A DNA stretch of 64,000 nt from Stentor roeselii (Eukaryota > Ciliophora > Heterotrichea > Heterotrichida > Stentoridae), in contig RSEH01000235.1 in NCBI GenBank assembly GCA_006503475.1, positions 1 through 64,000 on the forward strand. The letters run 5' to 3'. The translations under genes were made by a program, and so were the position numbers. The notes beneath the pieces were generated by a model. The model made no database searches and was not told the origin of the DNA. It saw nothing but the letters and a program-made list of their open reading frames with translations. Positions 21,863-31,047 of the stretch are shown piece by piece. The stretch's first letter is position 1; each line of letters begins with the position of its first letter.

Positions 21863-22978
21863 TTAAACTACTAAATTCCTAAGAACGTAATCCACTTTTT
21901 CTGATAATCCTGAATCACGAATGAAAGGAATCTTCATCAGTTCATATAAGATCGACTCTGAGGTTCCGACTTTAGCGATTACTGATCTCACTAGTTCCAA
22001 GATACTTCTTTGGTCATCACAGAAACAGTTTTTCATGTTGAAGTCACCGATCATCACTGAACCGTACTTGTTGATAAAGATGTTTTCTGTAGATAAGTCT
22101 CCGTGAGCCAGGGAGTGCGAGTGAAGGTAGTTCACGATTTTGCAAACTTGACGGATTATCTTTAGCCCTTGAGATTTGGAAATGCTTGATGATAGAAGAG
22201 AAGAAAGGCTCTCGCCTTGAATTAGCTCCATTTGGACGAAGAGCACCAGGCTCTGAGTCGCTGAGTCTAAGTCAAAAGGCTTTGATTCTTCCACCCAGCA
22301 CGTGACATACCTCGCCACATGTCTGCAGTTTATCTTCTTAATCTTGCTAATTTCTTGGAATAACTGACTATCCTTTATACCGTTTTCTAAGTTAATTGTT
22401 AATGGAATCGCTTTCACAAGGTACTCTTCCATATCAAGCTTATGTCTTGCTACATGCACAGTTTCAAAGTCATTTTCCCAGAGAAGCTTAATTTCATCAA
22501 AGTTTCTTGAATAGCTTCCAGTGTCAGTGAGATCTCCTCCGATATCATTCCAGGAAAACATTCCAAGACCCGGTTCATTTAAATCTAGACTCTTTGGAGA
22601 ACAAACTGAAGGAATTGACGTGCTGCAGATGCTGATTGGGGACATTGGACAGTTTTCCCTCATGATCTCTTCTTTCTGGTGAAATCCAAACTTAGACCCG
22701 ACCCATGCAGAAACGCCAACAACTATCATTAAGAGAACTGAGAAAAAAGGACCTAAAATCAGCAGACTGGAATTTTCATTAAACAAAAACAACCCTTTCA
22801 AGATATGAGTCTCAGTTAAAAAAGTTGGTGAACTCATTGATTCTGAAATTTTTTCCATTAAAAGTGCCTCTTTTTCAACTTGAAAGTTTGACTCACCCTC
22901 TTGGATTGTTGATGTAGTAGTCCCTGGGTGAATTGATGGAAGCCACAAAATAATAAGTAACACTAGACTTAGTGCCAT
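21863..22978 (-). CDS. Single-pass membrane PERK-like (eIF2-alpha-kinase family) pseudokinase
   Basis: The product is 371 aa. Signal peptide about 1-18, short lumenal/extracellular segment, one TM (about 72-92), then a kinase-like region from about 150. Visible motifs: ATP-site lysine in YLVKAIPL (K189), RHVARYVTCWVE and LFVQMELI (both typical of PEK/PERK-type kinases), and HGDLSTENIF with catalytic-loop D294 and N299. DFG is replaced by DFN (312-314). The C-lobe is cut short: activation segment, APE and helices F-I are missing and the protein ends about 57 residues after DFN. The metal-binding Asp remains, but without an activation segment activity is doubtful. The topology resembles an ER stress kinase with a tiny sensor region. 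The stop is close to the convergent acyltransferase, and no intron explains the truncation. Confidence 0.7.
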   Translation of the reverse strand: MALSLVLLIILWLPSIHPGTTTSTIQEGESNFQVEKEALLMEKISESMSSPTFLTETHILKGLFLFNENSSLLILGPFFSVLLMIVVGVSAWVGSKFGFHQKEEIMRENCPMSPISICSTSIPSVCSPKSLDLNEPGLGMFSWNDIGGDLTDTGSYSRNFDEIKLLWENDFETVHVARHKLDMEEYLVKAIPLTINLENGIKDSQLFQEISKIKKINCRHVARYVTCWVEESKPFDLDSATQSLVLFVQMELIQGESLSSLLSSSISKSQGLKIIRQVCKIVNYLHSHSLAHGDLSTENIFINKYGSVMIGDFNMKNCFCDDQRSILELVRSVIAKVGTSESILYELMKIPFIRDSGLSEKVDYVLRNLVV

Positions 22979-23548
22979 TTATTTGATTTCTGATCATCTA
23001 TCGAATTAGATAACGATTCAAGTTTTTAGCAAGTTTTTTGGTCTTCATGATATTTGAGAGAAGAGTTTTGATTCTGATGAAATTTTTAAAGAGATGTGGG
23101 GATCATCATTTTTTAATTAGAGAAAAGAAAATAGATCTTTGTAGAAACTTGGATTGATTAGAATAGGAGACTTTTTTAGAATTTAGATAGCTACAAGAAT
23201 TAAGTACAAGGTTTTCATATGGTTTTCTTGTGGTTGAATTAAGCTTTAGAAATCTAGAACTATGGAGTGAAATGGGTTAGGGATAGACATGGAGAGTTGA
23301 AGAAATCCTTTTGAAATTTTAGGAATATTCATGAGTATTAGGACTTCTTATAATCTGATTTGCGCTGTAGTTATTGTAAAGTCTTCCGTGAGGTGTTCTA
23401 TGCCTTCTTTAGTGCAAGAATCTTTCCTAATATACTCAGTTTGGGTAGTTGATCTTTATACTCAACTATTAAAAGAAAATACTGAAATAATCTATATTAC
23501 TCTACTTTCTTTCTCTTCAATTATTCCTCATATTCCATTACAAACATT
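22979..23548. other. Divergent promoter region between pseudokinase and RNase H1
   Basis: About 570 bp. A 73-codon open frame (23331-23552) that overlaps the RNase H1 start by four bases lacks a convincing domain and is probably chance. No repeat or RNA gene seen. Confidence 0.4.
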
Positions 23549-24154
23549 ATGATTCGCATCATAAAAAAGGCAGTGTGCTACGCAGTTCGAATTGGTCGCA
23601 AGCCAGGGATTTATTATTCTTGGGGCGAGTGCGAAGCTCAAGTGAAGAATTTTCAAGGCGCTTCTTATAAGAAATTCAATACAATACAAGAAGCAAAACT
23701 TTTCATAAATTCGAATGGAAATTCAGAGGATTGTTTGGGTGAATTGAAGGGCTTCAAACTTTTCACTGATGGTGGATCAAGAAGAAATCCGGGCATAGCA
23801 GGTTGTGGAGCTGTTTTATACAATGGAAACGTGAAAGTTGCATCATGTTATCATTTCCTAGGCCATCAAATATCTAACAACGTTGCTGAGTATTACGGAA
23901 TAATACACGGTTTAACAATCGCCGAGATACAAAAAGTAAAAATATTAAAAATCTATAGTGACAGCACCTTAATCATAAATCAACTCACTGGAACTTGGAA
24001 GATTTCCCATCCAGACATGGAAAAACTAAATAAAAAAGTGAAAGATTCTCTAAAAGCCTTCTCTTCTGTGTCTTTCGAATACATTCCCCGAGAAAAAAAC
24101 AAAGAAGCAGACATTCTTAGTAATTTAGCGATGGATTTAGCTCTAACTTACTAA
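23549..24154 (+). CDS. RNASEH1: Ribonuclease H1
   Basis: The product is 201 aa. It cleaves the RNA strand of RNA:DNA hybrids in nucleus and/or mitochondria. Residues about 10-52 form the hybrid-binding N-terminal domain (YAVRIGRKPGIYYSW, then KKFNTIQEAKLFI). Residues about 68-198 are the catalytic RNase HI fold with all four carboxylates visible: D74 (FTDGGS), E114 (NNVAEYYG), D138 (IYSDST) and D188 (KEADILSN). The start at 23549 gives a short basic lead before the binding domain, the normal length for compact eukaryotic RNase H1. It is a stand-alone gene with no reverse-transcriptase neighbour, so not a retroelement fragment. It converges on the GPCR gene with only 10 bp between stops. Confidence 0.9.
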   Translation: MIRIIKKAVCYAVRIGRKPGIYYSWGECEAQVKNFQGASYKKFNTIQEAKLFINSNGNSEDCLGELKGFKLFTDGGSRRNPGIAGCGAVLYNGNVKVASCYHFLGHQISNNVAEYYGIIHGLTIAEIQKVKILKIYSDSTLIINQLTGTWKISHPDMEKLNKKVKDSLKAFSSVSFEYIPREKNKEADILSNLAMDLALTY

Positions 24155-24164
24155 TACGAAAAAA

Positions 24165-27100
24165 CTAAGATTCTTGTGACTCTTCAATCCTACTGACAAT
24201 TTTAACCTGCTCTTCAGGAACCCTGCTATCTTCGAACTCTCCTCTTGAAATATCCATGACTTTATCAGCATTTTCAGGGTCACTTCCATTCGCATGGTTC
24301 TCCAAAGACGGGGCTTTATCTTCAAGGTCATGAATTTTTCCAGATTCCTTTTGTCTCTCTTCAGTCAACAACATGGAAGGGAAGTACTTATACTGTATTC
24401 CATATCCAGAGCCAAGAATGATGACCCAGCCCAACAGAAGTCCGATGACCCACCCGACACTTTTTTTATCTCCAATGAAAGAAAGTGTTGCAAGAGTAGA
24501 ATAATAAGTCAAAGACACTAAAGAGACCAGTTCCCACAAATCACATCTTCCGTAGTTAAAAGCACGGTACTTGTAAGTCGTGAAGGTAAAAATCGACACA
24601 AGCAAAGTAAAAACTATTCCGTGGACTAAGGGAAAGTTGCCTTGCAAGGACTTGCCTACAGTGATCAGCAACATTTGAAAGCAGGTCTTAACAAGTAAAA
24701 AAGTAGTTGTTGTCCTTAGGTGCACGTCTTTACTCGCTTCTTGCCAGAAAGGTCTGCAAATAATCGCTAAAGGCTGGTATAAAATAATAGAAAAAGATGA
24801 CAAAACAATGTATTTAACGTGAGTTTTTGTCCAGCAAGTCATGTAACAGTCTCTCCAAACGTAAGCATTTCCTAGAACCTGATGGTCACAAACAAAAGCA
24901 TCAAGCAAAAAAGCCAAAGTCGGTAAAAACAAGGTATTTCCGAAAAAAGGTAAAAAAAGAGAAATAAGCCAAGCCAAGACTTTCTTTAAAATCGGGATCC
25001 TGCTGATAAGTTCTGTTTTCTTAGTAATCACAATAACCATCAGAGTAAACCAGAAAAAGCAAAGACTACAGACAGCAGAAAGCATGAACCAATAATAATT
25101 ACTTTCAGAATCCGTTATTTTTATCACGTCCAACATGAAAACATTCGAAAGGACCTTGATAAGCAGGTCCAAAGACTTAAAAACAGGCGCGATAGCCAAG
25201 AACTGCAAGAATTCAACAGCGATCATAATTTCAACCATTGTATCTTTCCATGTTTTATACTCCTTGTCTTTCAGCTTTTCGAATAACACCTTTCGTGAAC
25301 GGTTATAATGAAACAAGCTGATAGTAAAAGAGACAATGACAAGTCCGATGCCGATCATGATGATTGTAATGATTCCAGTCTCAGAACTGACTGACATCGA
25401 CTTCGGGAAAGGACAGTTGAAAGAGTCTTGCCAAGAGTCGCTCGGCGCTGAAGACCCCCCCGGCCAGCGAATATCGATATTTTTTTCAGCGACGTAAGAA
25501 GTCAAAGGGTCGTACTGCATAACTTGCACCAACTGCTCGTCTTGCACATTAAGCAGCGAAAAGCCTGTCATGAACCTGTCGTTGAAGCCTTCACTGAACT
25601 TCAAAGTTCCACTTGCCGAGTCGAAATCAGCAGTTCTTAAAAACTGCATCAAACTGTCGACATGATAAAAGTCTTCACCTGCGTCTATCATTCTTTTAAT
25701 CGTGTTGCTGTAAAGAAAAACTGAGTCATATGCTAAAATTGAATAAGATGTGAATGGCTTGTTAAAGGTTTTCTCGTAGTTTGAAGAAAAGGACTTTCCC
25801 ACTGCTCCTAATGGTGGACGTGGAGAAAGTGTCATGAAACCTTGAAGTGTGTCGAGACTTGAAGAGTTTCGCAGGGAGTCGAGAAGATTAGAAGTCAGCC
25901 AATTGGACCCGATCCAGAAATAGTCTTTTCCATAGAGTTCTTTTCTTCTGATGTCTTTTAAAAGTCTAGGTGTTATTTCTTCACCACCGAAAAAAACAAC
26001 GATTTTCACTTGTTTTCTGACGATTTCTGATAATACCTCTTCGATTGAATCTGAAGTTTTAGAAGAAATTTTTCCATTAGAGAAATTTAAATGAATTTTT
26101 CGTTTTTGTTTAGAGTTCTTGATGACTATGTCGTAACTTTTAAGGTTTTCCAGGAAGCTTTGATAAGCTCCGACTCCAGTATCGTCATCAGTATAAACAA
26201 CGGCGATTTTTTTCCATTTCATCAGTTCAAGAAAGGCGATCATTGCAGGGGCTGTCAAGCCATCTGACTGAATAGTTCTAAGAAAATAAGGATATTGACT
26301 TGAAGAGTTGAGAAGGTATGAAGAAGCCTGATACGAAACCAAAGGCTTTGGCGATTCCATGTTTTCAATGTAAGCCGAATAAGACTTAGCCAGTTCATTT
26401 CCCCAAGGACCAACAAAGCCAATCACATTTACATTATCCAGAAAACTCAAAGACCCTGGAATTGCGACAGTGGCTGAATAAGGAACAACATAAATCGGCT
26501 TCAGTTTAAAACCAGGCAAAATTGAACTGTCTTCATTTATTGTTCTTATCGCCAAGTCAAAGCCATTTAAAATCCCCTCGTCTTCGTTGTTGTTTTTTCC
26601 AGGATGAAGCAGGACCAAATAAAGAGTCACAAGAAAATCACTTGGAGCCTCGTCGGAGTAACCTGGAAAAATTATCTTAGAAGAAGGGTCAACTTTCAGA
26701 TCGTTTTTTTCCCACCGGCCGATTAGCTTTGAAGCGAAATTTTGAATGTTTATGAAAAAATAGTCCTCGGTCCTCATTCCTAGATCATCAAAAGTCAGGT
26801 CGATGTAAGACCCTCCGAATTGGACACCTTTTCTTAGGTATTTTGATAATGCAAAGCCACTTATTGACTCTGTACTTTGAATGCCTTTGAAAATTCCGGA
26901 AATAATAGAAGTCCAAATCTCTATCTTGTCATTTTTTAGGAGATCGTTATTTACAGGGAGGACTCCGATTACACCGGATTTCATTATCAGGGTGTTAAAA
27001 GTTTTAAAAGTATTTTTTAGGATTTCTCCGAAGTCATTTAAGGAAGAACTGGAGAAAATCCAGACATATCCTGATCCGGTCATTCCAGCGTCTTCTGCTG

Positions 27101-27773
27101 CTCTGATGATTTTAGCTGCGACTTGAGAATCAACTATTAAAAAAATTACTCTTCCTTCAGTTTTTTTTATAGTACTGAGAAGTCTGGAACCGATAGTTTC
27201 ATAGTTGTCGGAACTAGTAAAAGCTTGCTCAGTGATTAGCGTTTTTGGATTTTTTATAATGTTTTTTAAGTAATCTCCTATAAGAATATGATTTGTTTTA
27301 TCATCATGTATCAGAACCAGGTTGTTCCAGCCGTAGTTCTCAACAATCGAATAAAGAATTTTCGCTTCTGTCTTAGGACTAATGAATGAACCGAGTGAAT
27401 TAAAAGAAAGTGTCTCAAGCTCGACGAGGTTTGGTATCTCATTCATCATAACATGCAGAAAGTCTCTTCTGTCAGACAATGATGAAATCTGCAGGTTCAT
27501 TGAAGGGTCATAAGTCAAGTCAAGAATCACTCCAGCTTGCACCAGATCCTTCATTCTTAAATCCTTTTCTAGAAAACTTGAGTTAGTTGAAACAAATCTC
27601 ACCCTTACCGGTTCATTGATTTTGAATCTAGAAGCAGCTTGATAAGTCAATTCTTCGATGTTGTTTTCAATAAATTCTTTTTCAGTAGTAGGAGTTAGTT
27701 CTGAAGATACCAGGATCATTGAAAACTCTGCTTGGACTTGAAGAAAGGTGAAAAGTAAGAAGATGGCAGCCAT
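24165..27773 (-). CDS. Class C GPCR-like receptor with two tandem Venus-flytrap (ANF/LIVBP) domains
   Basis: The product is 1,202 aa. Signal peptide (MAAIFLLFTFLQVQAE). A first periplasmic-binding-protein-like region spans about 20-360 (ILYSIVENYGWNNLVLIHDD, EGRVIFLIVDSQVAAKIIRA, GYVWIFSSSS). A second, better-conserved ligand-binding domain spans about 375-740 (GFDLAIRTINED, VIGFVGPWGNELAKS, PYFLRTIQSDGLTAPAMIAF, WKKIAVVYTDDDTGVGAYQS, FWIGSNWLT). Seven TM helices lie at about 795-1100, then an acidic, Ser-rich cytoplasmic tail. The order matches GABA-B/metabotropic-glutamate-type receptors. A tandem pair of flytrap domains on one chain is unusual, since metazoan GABA-B receptors carry one each and dimerise. 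There is no cysteine-rich spacer before TM1, so it is GABA-B-like. Plasma membrane; ligand unknown. Confidence 0.75.
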   Translation of the reverse strand: MAAIFLLFTFLQVQAEFSMILVSSELTPTTEKEFIENNIEELTYQAASRFKINEPVRVRFVSTNSSFLEKDLRMKDLVQAGVILDLTYDPSMNLQISSLSDRRDFLHVMMNEIPNLVELETLSFNSLGSFISPKTEAKILYSIVENYGWNNLVLIHDDKTNHILIGDYLKNIIKNPKTLITEQAFTSSDNYETIGSRLLSTIKKTEGRVIFLIVDSQVAAKIIRAAEDAGMTGSGYVWIFSSSSLNDFGEILKNTFKTFNTLIMKSGVIGVLPVNNDLLKNDKIEIWTSIISGIFKGIQSTESISGFALSKYLRKGVQFGGSYIDLTFDDLGMRTEDYFFINIQNFASKLIGRWEKNDLKVDPSSKIIFPGYSDEAPSDFLVTLYLVLLHPGKNNNEDEGILNGFDLAIRTINEDSSILPGFKLKPIYVVPYSATVAIPGSLSFLDNVNVIGFVGPWGNELAKSYSAYIENMESPKPLVSYQASSYLLNSSSQYPYFLRTIQSDGLTAPAMIAFLELMKWKKIAVVYTDDDTGVGAYQSFLENLKSYDIVIKNSKQKRKIHLNFSNGKISSKTSDSIEEVLSEIVRKQVKIVVFFGGEEITPRLLKDIRRKELYGKDYFWIGSNWLTSNLLDSLRNSSSLDTLQGFMTLSPRPPLGAVGKSFSSNYEKTFNKPFTSYSILAYDSVFLYSNTIKRMIDAGEDFYHVDSLMQFLRTADFDSASGTLKFSEGFNDRFMTGFSLLNVQDEQLVQVMQYDPLTSYVAEKNIDIRWPGGSSAPSDSWQDSFNCPFPKSMSVSSETGIITIIMIGIGLVIVSFTISLFHYNRSRKVLFEKLKDKEYKTWKDTMVEIMIAVEFLQFLAIAPVFKSLDLLIKVLSNVFMLDVIKITDSESNYYWFMLSAVCSLCFFWFTLMVIVITKKTELISRIPILKKVLAWLISLFLPFFGNTLFLPTLAFLLDAFVCDHQVLGNAYVWRDCYMTCWTKTHVKYIVLSSFSIILYQPLAIICRPFWQEASKDVHLRTTTTFLLVKTCFQMLLITVGKSLQGNFPLVHGIVFTLLVSIFTFTTYKYRAFNYGRCDLWELVSLVSLTYYSTLATLSFIGDKKSVGWVIGLLLGWVIILGSGYGIQYKYFPSMLLTEERQKESGKIHDLEDKAPSLENHANGSDPENADKVMDISRGEFEDSRVPEEQVKIVSRIEESQES

Positions 27774-27879
27774 TATATGAACCTTAAAATTGGATTAGTT
27801 TGAAAGAGATAAAATTGCTTGTCGCTCTTTTGGACTAAGTTTATTTTCCTTTTTTTGCCCTGGAGGCTGGGGATAATAA

Positions 27880-28305
27880 ATGGAAGTAAGAAAAGAGTCT
27901 ATTCAAAAGCAAAGTACGAATAAAAGAACTGCTAAAAAGCGCTCTAGCAAATATGATGTCTACGACATGAAACTTATTACTAAGAGAAATTCTCAGATCT
28001 CATCTAAACTCACGCTTTCTAAGGAAAACAAAAAAATTAAACATCACAGTTTAGTTGATCAGCCTCTTGATAGTGGAATCGATCATCTGGAGTACCTGAA
28101 AGAGAAAAATTCTAAGGCTAGAAAAAGGCTCCTGGACCTTCAGAAACGTTTGGTTGAGTTGAACTCGAAAGGGAAGTCGATATATAAGGCGGAAGATTTG
28201 AAGTTTCCTAATATTTTTGAGCATTTTAAAGACCTTGAAACTTTAACTGTTATGCAGAAGTACTCTTCAGTGAGTCTAGCACCTGGACACAAGAATGCCC
28301 TTTGA
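27880..28305 (+). CDS. Hypothetical basic coiled-coil protein
   Basis: The product is 141 aa from ATG 27880. Highly basic N-terminal third (KQSTNKRTAKKRSSKYD), then a predicted coiled coil around 65-100 (LEYLKEKNSKARKRLLDLQK), ending with a short conserved-looking tail (FKDLETLTVMQKYSSVSLAP). No TM and no catalytic motif. It is divergent from the GPCR (about 106 bp apart) and only 33 bp upstream of the next gene on the same strand. Function unknown; nuclear or cytoskeletal location would be a guess. Confidence 0.6.
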   Translation: MEVRKESIQKQSTNKRTAKKRSSKYDVYDMKLITKRNSQISSKLTLSKENKKIKHHSLVDQPLDSGIDHLEYLKEKNSKARKRLLDLQKRLVELNSKGKSIYKAEDLKFPNIFEHFKDLETLTVMQKYSSVSLAPGHKNAL

Positions 28306-28338
28306 AACACTTAATCACTTAATTAATTATAAAGATTC

Positions 28339-29721
28339 ATGAAGAAAATTACCAAAGGTAAAACTGGAATTCTCCCATCAACTAAAACAACTAACGAAAA
28401 TACCAGAGTAGTCTCTGCGAAACCTGGTATGCACTCTCAACCAAACTCAGAAAAATCCAAAGAAATTTTCAAAGAAGAGAGAAAGGTAAAACTACTAAAA
28501 GAAGAAAAAAAACTCATCCAGCCCAAGTCCCTGCGATACAAAAAAGGTGAAAAACACAGCCAGGCCCAATCAGTGTTATTCAGACTTCCAAAGCCAGTTC
28601 TATTCGATGTTTTCCTTTTCGCAATATCATCAGGTAAAGATTTCCTGAAACTTTCCCTGATTTGCAAGCGGGTAAAAGATTTCATTCAAAAAGACTCAAG
28701 GCCCTGGCTTTCAATTCTAATTCTGAACTTTCCGAAGTTATTAGGAAATGATCTTGAGTCTCTCAAGATAAGACTCCTTGATGGATATATTGACTCTTCA
28801 AAAGACTGGAAGTCGATGTACATAAAAGAATATGTTGCGAGTGTTCAAAAGTTGCATGAAACAAGCATAAAAAAACTGGTTTCCTTTTGCAAGCCTATCA
28901 CAGCTCATAAGTTTTTTGAAGCGATGAAAAAAGCGAATTTTAAGTTTTCTTTGAAAAAAGGAAGACAAATAAAAAAAGTGAATTTAAAAAATATTACTTT
29001 TCTTGACCAGTCTTTGATAATAAAGGTCGACCTTGACACCCCGAATGAGAATATTGGGAACTTGGTTCTTAACCTTTATGGAAAAACAACAGAGTTCGAA
29101 GCTAGAAACAAAACTTTAATGAAAGAAGGGAAAATTAAACTACTAAGCAATGAAAATGGACTTGAAATAATCTTAGCAGATGATTCTTACACACAATATT
29201 GGATACTCTCTTATTCAGAGATCTATAAAAGAATCACTTCTTACTCACTTTCAAAGATCTTCAACGGGAACAACCGAAATCTTGGCCTTATTAACTACAA
29301 CCTTCAGTTGGACTTAACAAGCATTAACTCAACCCTTGCAAGTCACTCGGTTAGAGTTTTTGATCTCACACAGGAGGTCTCAATTGGAAGAGCTTTGATT
29401 GAAGACTTGAAAATTCGAATTCCTAAAGAAAAATTAGTTTTAGAATGGAAAACTTTGGCTTTTTCTGAAAAAATTGATAATGTTGCTTGCTTGAGTTTTA
29501 CTATTTTTGATGAACAAGGAAGACTCTTTTTATGGGGATCTTCAGCTGTTGCTCTTGTTTTTGTTGAAAGCAATGGGAATGAAGGAGATGGGTTTAGTTT
29601 TACTGTCAGGAATGAAAATTGCTCTGTTGCTTGCTTTTTAAGGGATAAAGGAAAGAGTTTTATGATGGTTTCTATACTTGTTGAAATTAATTTGGAGTAT
29701 GCTCGAAAATATATATATTGA
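28339..29721 (+). CDS. F-box-like protein of unknown substrate
   Basis: The product is 460 aa. Residues 1-75 are basic and disordered. Residues about 80-125 resemble an F-box: LFRLPKPVLFDVFLFAISSG followed by FLKLSLICKRVKDFI and a tryptophan (RPWLSIL). This would recruit Skp1 and make the protein a substrate receptor of an SCF ubiquitin ligase. The remaining roughly 300 residues contain repeated beta-rich stretches and no motif that I recognise (no LRR, WD40 or Kelch pattern). The start at 28339 follows the previous gene by 33 bp. The F-box call is by pattern only; the C-terminal domain is unassigned. Confidence 0.5.
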   Translation: MKKITKGKTGILPSTKTTNENTRVVSAKPGMHSQPNSEKSKEIFKEERKVKLLKEEKKLIQPKSLRYKKGEKHSQAQSVLFRLPKPVLFDVFLFAISSGKDFLKLSLICKRVKDFIQKDSRPWLSILILNFPKLLGNDLESLKIRLLDGYIDSSKDWKSMYIKEYVASVQKLHETSIKKLVSFCKPITAHKFFEAMKKANFKFSLKKGRQIKKVNLKNITFLDQSLIIKVDLDTPNENIGNLVLNLYGKTTEFEARNKTLMKEGKIKLLSNENGLEIILADDSYTQYWILSYSEIYKRITSYSLSKIFNGNNRNLGLINYNLQLDLTSINSTLASHSVRVFDLTQEVSIGRALIEDLKIRIPKEKLVLEWKTLAFSEKIDNVACLSFTIFDEQGRLFLWGSSAVALVFVESNGNEGDGFSFTVRNENCSVACFLRDKGKSFMMVSILVEINLEYARKYIY

Positions 29722-30084
29722 GTTAGTTATTAGTTGAATTTTAGATTTATTGATGGTATTCTTTAGATGTAAACATATTTTTTAAGATAATAATAAGGAT
29801 TTTCTAACAATATATTTTATATTTATATTCAACTAAGGATCTCTGTGATAAATTTGAAAGAATTTGAATTTTATTTCGAGAAAAATAGCTTCAGTAGACT
29901 GAAAAAGTTTAAAATCAAAAATTTCCACAGAAGTAAATACTAATATTTAGATTCCTCGAAACAGAATAACTTAAACCTACTTTACCAATAAAGCATTATC
30001 TCTTTCTCTATAAAATTTCATTAAAATAAATGACTAAATTCAACACCCAAAAACCTAAATTGATATAAAATCTTAGCTTACCTT
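29722..30084. other. Intergenic spacer (convergent 3' ends)
   Basis: About 360 AT-rich bases between the F-box-like gene and the Myb gene. No coding or repeat signal seen. Confidence 0.5.
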
Positions 30085-30744
30085 CTATGTATGATAAAAC
30101 TTGGGCGTTTCTTCCTTGATAGGTGCAGTCAAACTGCTATCAAAACTAGTCGGTACATTAAAAATCATATGAGGGAAGAACTTCATAGCTTCATTAACAA
30201 CCTTGGGCACAGCGAACTGTTCATTATTTTCCCCTCTAAGTTTACTAAGCAAAGCCTCAATAGTTCCATCACTGGTCATAGCCTTAGCTTTTCTCAAAAG
30301 ACTTTTATATCGATTTTTTACTTGATTTTCAGTCCTTCCTTTCAAATTCGAAGCGATTTCACTCCAGCGATTTCCAAGTTCCAGATGTTTTTCAATAATA
30401 GTAATGTCCTCAGTACTTTCCCACTTCTCCTTCCTTAATTCTGGTGAAAGATGATTGTACCACCTCTCCCTGCACTGCTTTCCCTGCCTCATCGGAAGGC
30501 CGTTATGGACTTTTTCGTTTAAAATCTTGGCAATGTTAATCCAGTTCTTCGCTCCTTGGTCTTTCACTATTTTCCTCAACTCGTCATCTTCGAATGAAAG
30601 CCAAGTCTGACGAATTTGAAGCTTTTCTTCGAGGATGTCGTTTTTGTAAGGCTTGTAGAGAGGGTCGTACTCGTTCGAGTCTCGGTGGACTAGACATGGC
30701 ACCATCCAGATGTCGTCTTTGTAAAGATAGGGTTTGTGATTCAT
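30085..30744 (-). CDS. R2R3-type Myb DNA-binding protein
   Basis: The product is 219 aa. Two Myb repeats are clear. R2 at about 46-100 (RQTWLSFEDDELRKIVKDQG, NWINIAKILN, GKQCRERWYNHLSPELRK) and R3 at about 105-155 (KWESTEDITIIEKHLELGNR, WSEIASNLKGRTENQVKNRY). The regularly spaced tryptophans and the recognition helices GKQCRERWYNHL and RTENQVKNRYKSLL are those of c-Myb/plant R2R3 factors, so sequence-specific binding to AACNG-like sites is expected. The R1 position has only a loose N-terminus and the C-terminal 60 residues hold no domain. Nuclear, likely a transcription regulator. Confidence 0.9.
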   Translation of the reverse strand: MNHKPYLYKDDIWMVPCLVHRDSNEYDPLYKPYKNDILEEKLQIRQTWLSFEDDELRKIVKDQGAKNWINIAKILNEKVHNGLPMRQGKQCRERWYNHLSPELRKEKWESTEDITIIEKHLELGNRWSEIASNLKGRTENQVKNRYKSLLRKAKAMTSDGTIEALLSKLRGENNEQFAVPKVVNEAMKFFPHMIFNVPTSFDSSLTAPIKEETPKFYHT

Positions 30745-31047
30745 ATTAATCGAATTATAAGAGAAATTTGACTGGGATGAAATGAAAGAATGGATTTGGT
30801 TTAGTTAAGAGGAGAATTTCACCAGTTTTTGCTAGTTATTTGAAGGTTTAGAGGATAAGAAGGATTTTTTTAGAATGGAGTCAAATTTCAAATGAGGAGT
30901 TTTTTTTTCCATTACTATCTGGCACTGGTAATACTTTTAGAAGGAATAAATTTGAAACTCCATTAGAAGTTCCTTCTCTTAAATAATTTTAGATCTTTCC
31001 TGGAATTTCATCTATGATAACCCATGTTTGAATTATATTACTACCTA
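30745..31047. other. Intergenic spacer
   Basis: About 300 bp between two minus-strand genes: the Myb promoter side and the TRP gene's 3' end. T-rich runs, nothing else seen. Confidence 0.5.

Noticed and set aside
23331-23552. 73-codon frame overlapping the RNase H1 start by 4 bp
   Set aside because: No recognisable domain, unusual composition, and unnecessary for RNase H1; likely chance.
23549-24154. RNase H as a retroelement fragment
   Set aside because: It has its own hybrid-binding domain and no reverse transcriptase, integrase or terminal repeat nearby; it is the cellular RNase H1.
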